Positions 40,249 to 48,365 of a DNA stretch of 64,000 nt are shown here, piece after piece (the first letter of the stretch is position 1; each line of letters opens with the position of its first letter). Made by a program: the position numbers and the translations under genes. Origin of the DNA: Pseudomonas entomophila (GTDB taxonomy: Bacteria > Pseudomonadota > Gammaproteobacteria > Pseudomonadales > Pseudomonadaceae). The stretch lies in assembly GCF_029193575.1 (NCBI RefSeq), contig NZ_JARGCS010000033.1:155942-219941 (forward strand). Direction: 5' to 3'. A model generated the notes under the pieces. That model worked only from the letters and a program-made list of their open reading frames with translations, was not told the DNA's origin and made no database searches.

Positions 40249-42249
40249 TCAATGCGGCGCGCGGACGATGGTCTTGAGCAAGTCCTCGGGGGTGATATGG
40301 CCCACCACCTGGCCCACCGCGCTACCCGGCGTGGGCAGGTCGATGATGTGGTCCTTCATCTTGCCGACCACGTGCATCTCGCACGGCTTGCAGTCGAACT
40401 TCAACGTCAGCACTTCATCGCCATGCACCAGTTGCATCGGCGCGACCTTGGTGCGCACACCCGTGACGCCCTTGGCCTGCTTGGGGCAGAGGTTGAAGGA
40501 GAAGCGCAGGCAGTGCTTGGTGATCATCACCGGCACCTCGCCATGCTCCTCGTGGGCCTCGAACGCCGCATCGATCAGCTTCACCCCGTGACGGTGGTAG
40601 AAGTCGCGGGCCTTCTGGTTGTACACATTGGCCAGGAACGACAGGTGCGCCTCGGGGTACACCGGCGGCGGCGTAGTCTCGGCCTTGCGCGCGCCACGCG
40701 GGTGGGCCTTGACCCGAGCCTCGGTCAGCGCCTCGATGGCCTCGCGACGCAGGGCCTTGAGCTGCGAGTTGGGGATGAAGTACGCCTGGGGGGCGTCCAG
40801 CACGATGGCGTTGGCGTGGTACATCGTGGTGCCCAGCTGGCCGAGCAGGTCGTGCAACTGCTCCAGCGCCTGCTGTGGCTTGTTGGCCGCGCCGAACGGG
40901 CCGTCCAGCGCCGCTTGCACACTGACGCCTTCTTCGCTGCTGGCCGTCAGCAGCAGGCGTTGCTCCGTCAGCACGGCGTGCCACTCGATGCCGATGCGCC
41001 GCTCCGCCGAGGTGCGCTGCAGCGCTTGCTGCCAGTTGTGATCGAGGTTGCGCGACAACGGGTGGTTGGGGCGCAGCTTGTACAGGCCGGCAGGCATTTC
41101 GTTGGGCTCGACGCGGTAGCGGTAGCGCGTCTGGCCGTCTTCCTCGAACTCACCCTTGGGCTCGGCGATGTTGGCGCGGAAACCCACCACTTCGCGCTTG
41201 ACCAACACGTTGAGGCCGTCGCCATTGGTCAGCGGCACCTCGGTCACGACCTGCAGGTCGCGCTTGCCGACTTTCTCCACGACCCCCACCAGCAAACCGG
41301 TGAAGGTCGGCGAATCGAAGGCGCCGATGTCGATCTTGCGCTCGCTGACGAAGTAGTCGGTGCTGCCGCGGTGGAAGGTCTTGTCCGGGTCGGGCAGGAA
41401 GAAATGCTCGGTGCGCCCGCTGGAGGCGCGGGCCAGGGCCGGCCGGTCCTCGAGGATGGCGTCGAGCTCCTTGCGGTAGTGGGCGGTGATGTTCTTCACG
41501 TAGCCCATGTCCTTGTAGCGGCCCTCGATCTTGAACGAGCGCACGCCGGCATCCACCAGGTCGCGCAGGTTGGCGGTCTGGTTGTTGTCCTTCATCGACA
41601 GCAGGTGCTTCTCGAAGGCCACCACGCGGCCCTGGTCATCCTTGAGGGTGTAGGGCAGGCGGCAGGCTTGCGAGCAATCGCCACGGTTGGCGCTGCGCCC
41701 GGTCTGCGCGTGGGAGATGTTGCACTGGCCGGAGAACGCCACGCACAGCGCGCCGTGGATGAAGAACTCGATGGCCGCGTCGGTTTCGGCGGCGATGGCG
41801 CGGATCTGCTGCAGGTTCAGCTCGCGGGCCAGCACCAGTTGCGAGAAGCCGGCCTGGTCGAGGAACTTGGCCCGCTCCAGGGTGCGGATGTCGGTCTGGG
41901 TGCTGGCGTGCAGCTCGATCGGCGGGATGTCCAGCTCCATGACGCCCAGGTCCTGGACGATCAGCGCGTCTACGCCGGCATCGTACAGCTGGTGGATCAG
42001 CTGGCGGGCGGGCTCCAGCTCGTTGTCGTGGAGGATGGTGTTGATCGTGGTGAACACCCGCGCGTGGTAGCGCCGGGCGAATTCCACCAGCGCGGCGATA
42101 TCACTGACCTCGTTGCAGGCGTTGTGGCGGGCGCCGAAGCTCGGGCCACCGATGTAGATGGCGTCGGCACCATGCAGGATCGCCTCGCGGGCGATGGCCA
42201 CGTCACGGGCAGGGCTGAGCAGTTCCAGGTGGTTCTTTGGAAGGGACAT
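40249..42249 (-). CDS. rlhA: U32-family protein, RlhA-type 23S rRNA hydroxylation factor
   Basis: 666 residues, matching E. coli RlhA (about 650) rather than the shorter TrhP/YegQ (about 450). RlhA is needed for 5-hydroxycytidine at C2501 of 23S rRNA. The N-terminal TIM-barrel part carries LELLSPARD near 8-16, GGPSFGARHNA and FIHGALCVAFSGQCN. The cysteines of GQCNISH, RGDCSQACRLPY and further SFNLCPKQAKG could hold an iron-sulphur cluster. A C-terminal extension with DCKPCEMHV follows. I chose the ATG at 42249; the frame is open to 42429 but that part crosses a REP element. A TrhP-like tRNA role is less likely on length. Confidence 0.85.
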   Translation of the reverse strand: MSLPKNHLELLSPARDVAIAREAILHGADAIYIGGPSFGARHNACNEVSDIAALVEFARRYHARVFTTINTILHDNELEPARQLIHQLYDAGVDALIVQDLGVMELDIPPIELHASTQTDIRTLERAKFLDQAGFSQLVLARELNLQQIRAIAAETDAAIEFFIHGALCVAFSGQCNISHAQTGRSANRGDCSQACRLPYTLKDDQGRVVAFEKHLLSMKDNNQTANLRDLVDAGVRSFKIEGRYKDMGYVKNITAHYRKELDAILEDRPALARASSGRTEHFFLPDPDKTFHRGSTDYFVSERKIDIGAFDSPTFTGLLVGVVEKVGKRDLQVVTEVPLTNGDGLNVLVKREVVGFRANIAEPKGEFEEDGQTRYRYRVEPNEMPAGLYKLRPNHPLSRNLDHNWQQALQRTSAERRIGIEWHAVLTEQRLLLTASSEEGVSVQAALDGPFGAANKPQQALEQLHDLLGQLGTTMYHANAIVLDAPQAYFIPNSQLKALRREAIEALTEARVKAHPRGARKAETTPPPVYPEAHLSFLANVYNQKARDFYHRHGVKLIDAAFEAHEEHGEVPVMITKHCLRFSFNLCPKQAKGVTGVRTKVAPMQLVHGDEVLTLKFDCKPCEMHVVGKMKDHIIDLPTPGSAVGQVVGHITPEDLLKTIVRAPH

Positions 42250-42380
42250 GTCGTTATAGTCGGGCTGGTCACGGTCAAGGTGCGCATTGTAGCGGTGAAA
42301 TGGCGTGGGGGCATCCTTGGGGTGACGATCCGCGCCGGCCTCATCGCGGGCACAGCGCCGTTCCCAGAAGCAGTGGTGAG

Positions 42381-42413
42381 CCTGTCGGAGCGGGCTTGCC
42401 CCGCGATTTGGCC
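42381..42413. repeat. REP element
   Basis: A canonical copy (CCTGTCGGAGCGGGCTTGCC with CCGCGATTTGGCC after it) upstream of the U32 gene, 30 bases left of the LysR remnant. It is close to the deletion scar near 42560. Confidence 0.88.
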
Positions 42414-42444
42414 TGCACAGGCACAGCAAAGACGGTTGCGCGGC

Positions 42445-42560
42445 CTACAAGGCCGGTATCTGCCCCAGGCATTGCACCAGCCGCGATGCCGCCGGCGACA
42501 GGCTGCTCTCGCTGCGCGTGATGACCCCCAGCTCCCGCTCCAGCCCCGGTTCGTCCAGCG
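42445..42560 (-). pseudogene. C-terminal remnant of a LysR-family regulator
   Basis: About 38 residues ending ELGVITRSESSLSPAASRLV-QCLGQIPAL read like the last strand and helix of a LysR effector domain (pattern GLITRR..LSPAA..F). Nothing LysR-like lies upstream: the minus-strand frame continues but its sequence is antisense to the AtuA tail. So only the 3' end of the gene survives. The break is near 42555-42565, where AtuA-like sequence begins on the other strand. Confidence 0.75.
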
Positions 42561-42785
42561 GGCGGCCCCAATGCCCTGGCCCGCGCGCGGCTGGCCGGGG
42601 AGATCGTCGAACAGCGCCTGGCGCTCGCCCACGCGCTGGCCAACGAGGTAGAGACCCTTTACACCAATGGCCCGGCGGGTGGTGGCGGCGCCACCCGGCA
42701 GGTCCGCGAAGTGCTGGCGGTGGCCAGCCTGTACCTGCCGCGCGAACTGGCCGATCCCCGTGTCCACCTGGAGGTGTGCCCATGA
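42561..42785 (+). pseudogene. C-terminal remnant of AtuA core (DUF1446)
   Basis: About 74 residues remain of a roughly 450-residue protein. The stretch ANEVETLYTNGPAGGGGATR with VLAVASLYLPREL after it is the very conserved C-terminus of the AtuA/DUF1446 family, linked to acyclic terpene or branched acyl-CoA use. There is no start and no N-terminal part. The stop TGA shares ATGA with the next gene, as in intact operons. It abuts a LysR remnant on the opposite strand, so both lost their bodies in one deletion. Confidence 0.8.
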
Positions 42786-43105
42786 CCCTGCGCCTGCAAC
42801 AGCTCGCCCACACCCGCACGGGCGACAAGGGTGACACGTCGAATATTTCGTTGATTGCGTATCGGGCGGAGGACTACCCGCTGTTGGAGCGGCTAGTGAC
42901 GGCAGAGCGCGTGGCGGCGTGGTTCGCCCACCTGCGTGATGAGGGTGCGGGGCCGGTGCAGCGCTATACGCTACCGCAGCTCAACGCGCTGAATTTCGTG
43001 TTGCCGGGGTTGCTGCGCGGCGGGGTGACCCGGTCGTTGGCGCTGGATGCCCATGGCAAGTGCCTGGGGGCGGCGCTGTTGGCCATGGCGCTGGAGGAGG
43101 GCTGA
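42782..43105 (+). CDS. AtuA-associated small domain protein (AtuA-like ferredoxin-fold)
   Basis: 107-residue protein with LAHTRTGDKGDTSNISLIAY near 7-26, the conserved GDKGDxxN motif of the small domain that accompanies AtuA/DUF1446 either as a separate protein or fused C-terminally. The rest ends LNFVLPGLLRGGVTRSLALD-HGKCLG, also typical. It is intact, but its normal partner, encoded just upstream, is reduced to its last 74 codons. Without the partner it is probably non-functional or decaying. The start overlaps the remnant's stop. Hairpins follow its stop. Confidence 0.85.
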   Translation: MTLRLQQLAHTRTGDKGDTSNISLIAYRAEDYPLLERLVTAERVAAWFAHLRDEGAGPVQRYTLPQLNALNFVLPGLLRGGVTRSLALDAHGKCLGAALLAMALEEG

Positions 43106-43111
43106 AGGGCT

Positions 43112-43149
43112 GTGCCGGCAAGGCCGACGCCGGCACGGGAAGGCCCGTG
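43112..43149. terminator. Double hairpin between convergent genes
   Basis: An 8-base-pair stem (GTGCCGGC/GCCGGCAC) is followed immediately by CACGGG-AAGG-CCCGTG, which shares bases with it, so the two may be alternative structures. It lies between the AtuA-like small gene and the convergent oxidase gene. Confidence 0.6.
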
Positions 43150-43164
43150 CTGGCGTCGCCACGC

Positions 43165-44460
43165 TTAGCCCAGCACCTCACGCAACCGGTACCACAGCAT
43201 CCCCAAGGCCAGCAGCGGTGAGCGCAGGGCTTTGCCGCCGGGGAAGGTCAGGTGCGGCACGGCGCTGAACACGTCCAGGCCCTGGCTGTGGCCCACGGCG
43301 ATGGCCTCGGACAGCAGCTTGGCGGTCCAGTGGGTGACGTTCAGGCCGTGGCCCGAATAGCCCTGGGCGTAGTACACGTTCGGGTACTGGCTCAAGCGGC
43401 CAACCTGCGGGAAACGGTTGGCGGTGATGCCGATCATGCCACCCCACTGGAAGTCGATGCGCACATCGCCCAGTTGCGGGAACACCTTGAGCACCTTCGG
43501 CCGCATGTAGGCGCCGATGTCCTTCGGGTCGCGCCCGGAATAGTGGCAGGCACCGCCGAACAGCAGGCGGCGGTCGGCGGTGAGGCGGTAATAGTCCAAG
43601 CCGACTTTCTGGTCGCACAGCGCCATGTTCTGCGGAATCAACGACCGTGCGACGTGCTCCGGCAACGGCTCGGTGGCCACCACGTAGCTGCCGGCAGGCA
43701 GCACCTTGCCGGTCAGGCGCGGTTCCAGCTCGTCCAGGTGCGCATTGCAGCCGAGCACCAGGCTCTTCGCACGGACCTTGCCGCGCGCGCAGTGCAGGGT
43801 CACGGTGGCGCCATGTTCGATACGCAGCACCGGGCTCTGCTCGAAGATCCGCACACCGAGCCCGGCGGCGGCGCGGGCCTCGCCCTGCACCAGGTCGAGC
43901 GGGTGCAGGTGGCCCGAGCCCATGTCGACCAGGCCGCCGGCATACAGGTCACTGGCCACCACCTCATGAATGCGCCCAGGCTGCACCAGGCGCGTCTCAT
44001 GGCGGTAGCCCAGGCTCGCCAGGTCCTCTTGCTCATCCTGGAAAGCGGCGAACTGCGCGGGCGTGTTGGCCAGTTCGCAGAAACCCCAGCGCAGGTCGCA
44101 CTGGATGCCATAGCGCTCGATGCGCTGGGCCACCAGGGCGACCGAATCCAGCCCGGCCTGCTTGAGGTAGCGCACGCCGTCCTGGCCGACGTAGCGGGCA
44201 AAGCCCGAGACGTCGTGGCCGATGCCGCGAATCAGTTGGCCGCCGTTGCGCCCACTGGCGCCCCAGCCGATGCGTCGGCCCTCCAGCAGGATCACCGAGA
44301 GGCCGCGCTCGGCCAGTTCCAGGGCGGTGTTGACCCCGGTCAGGCCACCGCCGACCACGCACACGTCGGCGTTCAGTTCGCCGTCCAGCGTGGGGTAGGG
44401 GGCCGCGTCGCGCGCCGTGGCGGCGTAATAGGACGCGGTGTGTTGGGAAGTAGAAAGCAT
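43165..44460 (-). CDS. puuB: FAD-dependent oxidoreductase, PuuB-type gamma-glutamylputrescine oxidase
   Basis: 431-residue DAO-fold flavoenzyme. The FAD-binding start is VCVVGGGLTGVNTALELAER near 33-52, with LLEGRRIGWGASGRNGGQL next, the usual signature of PuuB/OrdL proteins. The C-terminus has YYAQGYSGHGLNVTHWTAKL. PuuB oxidises gamma-glutamyl-polyamines, releasing hydrogen peroxide and an aldehyde. It is last of three minus-strand polyamine genes, 14 bases after the binding protein's stop, so it is probably co-transcribed. Other OrdL-type amine oxidases are possible but the glutamylpolyamine synthetase upstream supports PuuB. Confidence 0.87.
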   Translation of the reverse strand: MLSTSQHTASYYAATARDAAPYPTLDGELNADVCVVGGGLTGVNTALELAERGLSVILLEGRRIGWGASGRNGGQLIRGIGHDVSGFARYVGQDGVRYLKQAGLDSVALVAQRIERYGIQCDLRWGFCELANTPAQFAAFQDEQEDLASLGYRHETRLVQPGRIHEVVASDLYAGGLVDMGSGHLHPLDLVQGEARAAAGLGVRIFEQSPVLRIEHGATVTLHCARGKVRAKSLVLGCNAHLDELEPRLTGKVLPAGSYVVATEPLPEHVARSLIPQNMALCDQKVGLDYYRLTADRRLLFGGACHYSGRDPKDIGAYMRPKVLKVFPQLGDVRIDFQWGGMIGITANRFPQVGRLSQYPNVYYAQGYSGHGLNVTHWTAKLLSEAIAVGHSQGLDVFSAVPHLTFPGGKALRSPLLALGMLWYRLREVLG

Positions 44461-44474
44461 GGCTCAGGCTCGGT

Positions 44475-45563
44475 TCAGCGGTTGGACTTGATCTTGCTCC
44501 AGGAGCGGGTCATGACGCGCATGATCGCCGGGCTCGGGGTGCTGGAAATGTAGAGCTTGTCCAGCACTTCCTGGGGCGGGTAGATCTCGGGGTTGTCGAC
44601 CAGCGCCTTGTCCATGTGGGCCTTGGCGTCCAGGTTGGCGTTGGCGTAGCCGACGGTGGCGCTGACCTTGGCGATCACTTGCGGGTCGAGCAGGTAGTTG
44701 ATGAACGCCAGGGCCTGCTCAGGGTTGTTGGCGTCCTTGGGAATGGCCAGCAGGTCGAACCACAGGTTGCTGCCTTCCTTGGGAATGCTGTAGGCGATCT
44801 TCACGCCGTTGTTCGCTTCCACCGCGCGGTTGGCGGCCTGGAACACGTCGCCGGAGTAGCCGAAGGCCACGCAGACGTCGCCGTTGGCCAGGTCCGAGAC
44901 GTACTTGGAGGAGTGGAAGTAGGTGATGTACGGGCGCAGTTCCATCAAGCGTGCCTCGGCCTTGGCATAGTCCTTGGCATCTTCGCTGCGCGGGTTCATG
45001 CCCAGGTAGTTGAGGATCGCCGGGAACAGCTCGTCGGGCGAGTCCATGAACGCTACGCCACATTGCTTGAGTTTTTTCAGGTTCTCCGGCTCGAACAGCA
45101 CTGCCCAGGAGTCGATCTTGTCGATGCCCAGTGCCGCCTTGACCTTCTCGACGTTGTAGCCGATGCCGTTGGTGCCCCACAGGTAGGGCACGGCGTACTG
45201 GTTGCCCGGGTCGTTCTGCTCCAGCTGCTTGAGCAGTTTCGGGTCCAGGTGCTGCCAGTTCGGCAGCTTGCTGCGGTCGAGCGGCAGGAACGCGCCGGCC
45301 TTGGCCTGGCGCGCGAGGAAATGGTTCGAAGGCACCACCACGTCATAGCCGGTGCGCCCGGCCAGCAGCTTGCCTTCGAGGGTTTCGTTGGAGTCGAACA
45401 CGTCGTACACCACCTTGATCCCGGTGCTGGCCTGGAAGTCGGCCAGGGTGGTGTCGCCAATGTAGTCGGTCCAGTTGTACACGCTGACCGTCGGCTGGGC
45501 CTGCGCGGCGGCGCCGAACAGCAGGGCGAATGCCGCGGGGATCAGGGGTTGCAAATGACGCAT
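44475..45563 (-). CDS. Periplasmic polyamine-binding protein, PotF/SpuD type
   Basis: 362-residue extracellular solute-binding protein with an N-terminal signal peptide (MRHLQPLIPAAFALLFGAAA then QAQP). PotF/SpuD features are VYNWTDYIGDTTLADFQAST near 28-47, YDVVVPSNHFLARQ, YLWGTNGIGYN and CVAFGYSGDVFQA. It would deliver putrescine or spermidine to an ABC importer that is not in the window. The ATG at 45563 has GAGGTG upstream. It lies between the glutamylpolyamine synthetase and the oxidase; an inverted REP pair sits in the 117-base gap before it. Confidence 0.9.
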   Translation of the reverse strand: MRHLQPLIPAAFALLFGAAAQAQPTVSVYNWTDYIGDTTLADFQASTGIKVVYDVFDSNETLEGKLLAGRTGYDVVVPSNHFLARQAKAGAFLPLDRSKLPNWQHLDPKLLKQLEQNDPGNQYAVPYLWGTNGIGYNVEKVKAALGIDKIDSWAVLFEPENLKKLKQCGVAFMDSPDELFPAILNYLGMNPRSEDAKDYAKAEARLMELRPYITYFHSSKYVSDLANGDVCVAFGYSGDVFQAANRAVEANNGVKIAYSIPKEGSNLWFDLLAIPKDANNPEQALAFINYLLDPQVIAKVSATVGYANANLDAKAHMDKALVDNPEIYPPQEVLDKLYISSTPSPAIMRVMTRSWSKIKSNR

Positions 45564-45613
45564 GTCGACACCTCGTTGGAATTTTTCTGGTTGTGCAATG
45601 ACGGTGTTGGCGG

Positions 45614-45675
45614 TGGCCTCATCGCGGGGCAAGCCCGTTCCTCTGTGGGGGCGGGCTTGCCCCGCGATGAGACCG
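45614..45675. repeat. Inverted pair of REP elements inside polyamine gene set
   Basis: TCATCGCGGGGCAAGCCCG and GCGGGCTTGCCCCGCGATGA face each other with a short spacer, forming one large near-perfect palindrome. It lies between the synthetase stop and the binding-protein start and could lower transcript read-through. Confidence 0.9.
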
Positions 45676-45680
45676 GCGAA

Positions 45681-47039
45681 TCAGACGCTCAGCAGCAGGA
45701 ACTCACGCTCCCACGAACTGATCACCCGCTTGAAGTTCTCGTGCTCGGCGCGCTTGACCGCGACGTAGCCCTGGACGAACTGGCGGCCCAGGTACTGCTC
45801 CAGCGTCGCGCAGTCCTCCATGTGCTGCAGCGCGTCCTCGATGGTGATCGGCAGGCGCAGGTTGCGTCGCTCGTAGGCGCGGCCCTGCACCGGGGCGCTG
45901 GGTTGAACCTTCTCGACCATGCCCAGGTAGCCGCACAACAGGCTCGCGGCGATCGCCAGGTAAGGGTTGGCGTCGGCGCCCGGCAGGCGGTTCTCCACCC
46001 GCATCGCCTCGGGGCTGGAGGTCGGCACGCGCAGGCCCACGGTGCGGTTTTCCTCGCCCCACTCGACGTTCACCGGTGCCGAGGTGTCGGGCAGGAAGCG
46101 GCGGAACGAGTTGACGTTCGGGGCGAACATCGGCAGCACCTTGGGAATGTACTTCTGCAGGCCGCCGATATGGTGCAGGAACAGCTCGCTCATGCTGCCG
46201 TCGTCATTGGCGAACACCGGCTTGCCGGTGGCGATGTCGACCACGCTCTGGTGCAGGTGCATGGCGCTGCCCGGCTCGTCGGTGATCGGCTTGGCCATGA
46301 AGGTGGCGGTGACGTTGTGCTTGAGCGCCGCCTCGCGCATGGTGCGCTTGAACACCACGATCTGGTCGGCCAGGTCCAGCGCGTCGCCGTGGCGGAAGTT
46401 GATCTCCATTTGCGCCGGGCCGTCTTCGTGGATCAGCGTGTCCAGGTCCAGGCCCTGGATCTCGCACCAGTCGTAGACGTCTTCGAACAGCGGGTCGAAT
46501 TCGTTGGCGGCCTCGATGGAGAACGACTGGCGTCCGCTCTCGGCACGGCCCGAACGGCCCAGTGGCGCTTGCAGGGGGAAGTCCGGGTCTTCGCAGCGCT
46601 TGGTCAGGTAGAACTCCATCTCGGGCGCGACGATCGGCTGCCAGCCTTTGTCGGCGTAGAGCTTGAGCACTTTCTTCAGCACGTTGCGCGGCGACAGCTC
46701 GATGGGGTTGCCGTGCTTGTCGAAGGTGTCGTGGATGACGATGGCGGTCGGTTCGATCGCCCAGGGCACCTGATACACCGCTGCCGGATCGGGGCGGCAG
46801 ACCATGTCGATGTCGGCCGGGTCGAGCAGGCCGTAGTAGATGTCGTCGTCGACGAAGTCGCCGGTGACCGTCTGCAGCAGCACGCTCTCGGGCAGGCGCA
46901 TGCCACGCTCGTTGAGGAACTTGGCGGTCGGGGCGATCTTGCCGCGGGCAATGCCGGTCAGGTCGCTGACCACGCATTCGACTTCGGTGATCCGGTGTTC
47001 TTTCAGCCAGGTGGACAGCTGATCGAAGGGGGCGTTCAT
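45681..47039 (-). CDS. Glutamine-synthetase-family glutamylpolyamine synthetase (SpuI/PuuA type)
   Basis: 452-residue ATP-dependent ligase of the glutamine synthetase fold, in the branch that glutamylates putrescine and other polyamines. Catalytic features: APEMEFYL near 140-147, EIQGLDLDTLIHEDGPAQME, FMAKP, GSAMHLHQS near 261-269, and NRLPGADANPYLAIAA near 355-370. There is no adenylylation-site loop typical of GlnA. It is first of three polyamine genes, divergent from an AraC gene with 152 bases between. P. putida-group genomes carry several such paralogues, so which polyamine is used cannot be read here. Confidence 0.88.
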   Translation of the reverse strand: MNAPFDQLSTWLKEHRITEVECVVSDLTGIARGKIAPTAKFLNERGMRLPESVLLQTVTGDFVDDDIYYGLLDPADIDMVCRPDPAAVYQVPWAIEPTAIVIHDTFDKHGNPIELSPRNVLKKVLKLYADKGWQPIVAPEMEFYLTKRCEDPDFPLQAPLGRSGRAESGRQSFSIEAANEFDPLFEDVYDWCEIQGLDLDTLIHEDGPAQMEINFRHGDALDLADQIVVFKRTMREAALKHNVTATFMAKPITDEPGSAMHLHQSVVDIATGKPVFANDDGSMSELFLHHIGGLQKYIPKVLPMFAPNVNSFRRFLPDTSAPVNVEWGEENRTVGLRVPTSSPEAMRVENRLPGADANPYLAIAASLLCGYLGMVEKVQPSAPVQGRAYERRNLRLPITIEDALQHMEDCATLEQYLGRQFVQGYVAVKRAEHENFKRVISSWEREFLLLSV

Positions 47040-47159
47040 ACAGACCTCTTGGTTGGGTTTTGTCGGCGCTCGTTCCAGGGGAGCTTCCCCTGAAGCGCGC
47101 TGAGGACTATCTTGGTCGCAGCCCCCCGGGGCGATCTATCCGTTTTCTCCGTCGATCAA

Positions 47160-47176
47160 TGCACCAAAAGAGTGCA
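47160..47176. promoter_or_regulatory. Inverted repeat in divergent promoter of AraC and polyamine genes
   Basis: TGCAC and GTGCA are separated by seven A-rich bases (CAAAAGA). It lies 16 bases before the AraC start and could be its own operator or a site for regulation of the divergent synthetase gene. Only five bases per arm, so weak evidence. Confidence 0.4.
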
Positions 47177-47191
47177 TAAAGGACACCCCGC

Positions 47192-48091
47192 GTGAACACG
47201 CACAATGCCTTGCAGGTCCAGGCCTACACCACCACCGACGTGACCGAGCAGGTTCGCGCCACGCCCGGTTGGCAGCAGCAGTACCGGCAGATGTCCCCCG
47301 GGCACTTCAGCGGCCAGCTGCGTTGCCTGGGGCTTGATGGCGTGGAGGTGTACGAGGAGCGCCTGAACACCCGGGTGGAGCAGTTCTTCCGCGCACCGAG
47401 CGGGTCGCTGACGTTCTGCTTCGATCGCATCGAGAACAGCCTGTACCTGCTCAATGAGCAGAGCCGCAACATCTGGATCACTCCGGAGAACTACGAGGAA
47501 GTGGCGGTGGTGTTCGACCAGCCGTTCCTGCAACGCCATGGGTTGGACCTGGAGCGTTTGCAGGGGTTGTTCATGGTGCCGTTGGGCAGTGGGCAGAACG
47601 CGCTGTTCGGCAGTTGGCTGAGCGCCACGCTGACGCGCCTGACCCAGGCCGATTGCCCGTTGCAGGGCCAGGCGCTGGCCGAGCAGTTGCTCGATGATTG
47701 CCTGTTCATCCTCGATAACGCCTGCCAGCGTTTGCAGGGGCAGGCGCTGGGGCGCCGGGGGGAGGAGCGGGCGATCATGCAGCGGGTCAGCGAGTGGGCT
47801 GCCGATTGTCCGGAGGAAACGCTGAACCTGGTGGAGCTGGCGCAGGTGGCGGGGGTGTCGTTGCGTCAGTTGCAGGAGGCGTTCAAGGCGTTCACTGGCA
47901 TGCCGCCGGCGCATTGGTTGCGGTTGCGCAGGCTCAATGGGGCCCGGCGGGATTTGTTGCGGCGGGGGGCGGAGGAGACCGTGGCCGAGGTGGCGATGCG
48001 CTGGTCGTTCTGGCACCTGGGGCGGTTTTCCGAGAGTTATCGGCAGTTGTTCAGGGAGTTGCCGAGCGAGACGCTCAGGCGTGGGCGTTAG
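47192..48091 (+). CDS. AraC-family regulator, divergent from polyamine genes
   Basis: 299-residue regulator. The N-terminal part (about 20-180) resembles the sensing domain of EutR/OruR-like regulators; the C-terminal AraC domain (about 195-298) has LVELAQVAGVSLRQLQEAFK and GMPPAHWLRLRRLNGARRDL with a second helix-turn-helix at VAEVAMRWSFWHLGRFSESY. The GTG at 47192 has AAAGGACA upstream. Its divergent layout with the synthetase, binding protein and oxidase suggests it controls them, with a polyamine or derivative as a possible signal. That is inference from position. Confidence 0.82.
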   Translation: MNTHNALQVQAYTTTDVTEQVRATPGWQQQYRQMSPGHFSGQLRCLGLDGVEVYEERLNTRVEQFFRAPSGSLTFCFDRIENSLYLLNEQSRNIWITPENYEEVAVVFDQPFLQRHGLDLERLQGLFMVPLGSGQNALFGSWLSATLTRLTQADCPLQGQALAEQLLDDCLFILDNACQRLQGQALGRRGEERAIMQRVSEWAADCPEETLNLVELAQVAGVSLRQLQEAFKAFTGMPPAHWLRLRRLNGARRDLLRRGAEETVAEVAMRWSFWHLGRFSESYRQLFRELPSETLRRGR

Positions 48092-48105
48092 GGCAGCGCC
48101 TTCCC

Positions 48106-48140
48106 TCTGCAGGAGCGGGCTTACCCCGCGATAGGCGCGG
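48106..48140. repeat. REP element, variant
   Basis: CTCTGCAGGAGCGGGCTTAC followed by CCCGCGATAGGCG carries the REP core with one change (TTACCCC). It marks the left edge of the less GC-rich block that follows. Confidence 0.75.
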
Positions 48141-48365
48141 CGCCCGAAGCAAATCATATGGCCTTGTCACCGCTCTTGCGCTTGCTTCAACGAGCGCGCA
48201 GCGCCTCGTAAACCATTTGGCTCTTCGTGCGCGGCAGTTCAGGCACATTAGATTGCAACGTCGGAAGGCCGAGTGGAAGGCCATTGCGCATAGCGCCACT
48301 CCAGTGTAGCGATGTAGAGACTCAGTGCATTGCATAGGCTATGAAGGAGTAAAAGGATGTACTGG

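Noticed and set aside
42250..42429. N-terminal extension of the U32 gene to 42429
   Set aside because: It would be translated through a REP element; the family's LELLSPARD start fits the ATG at 42249.
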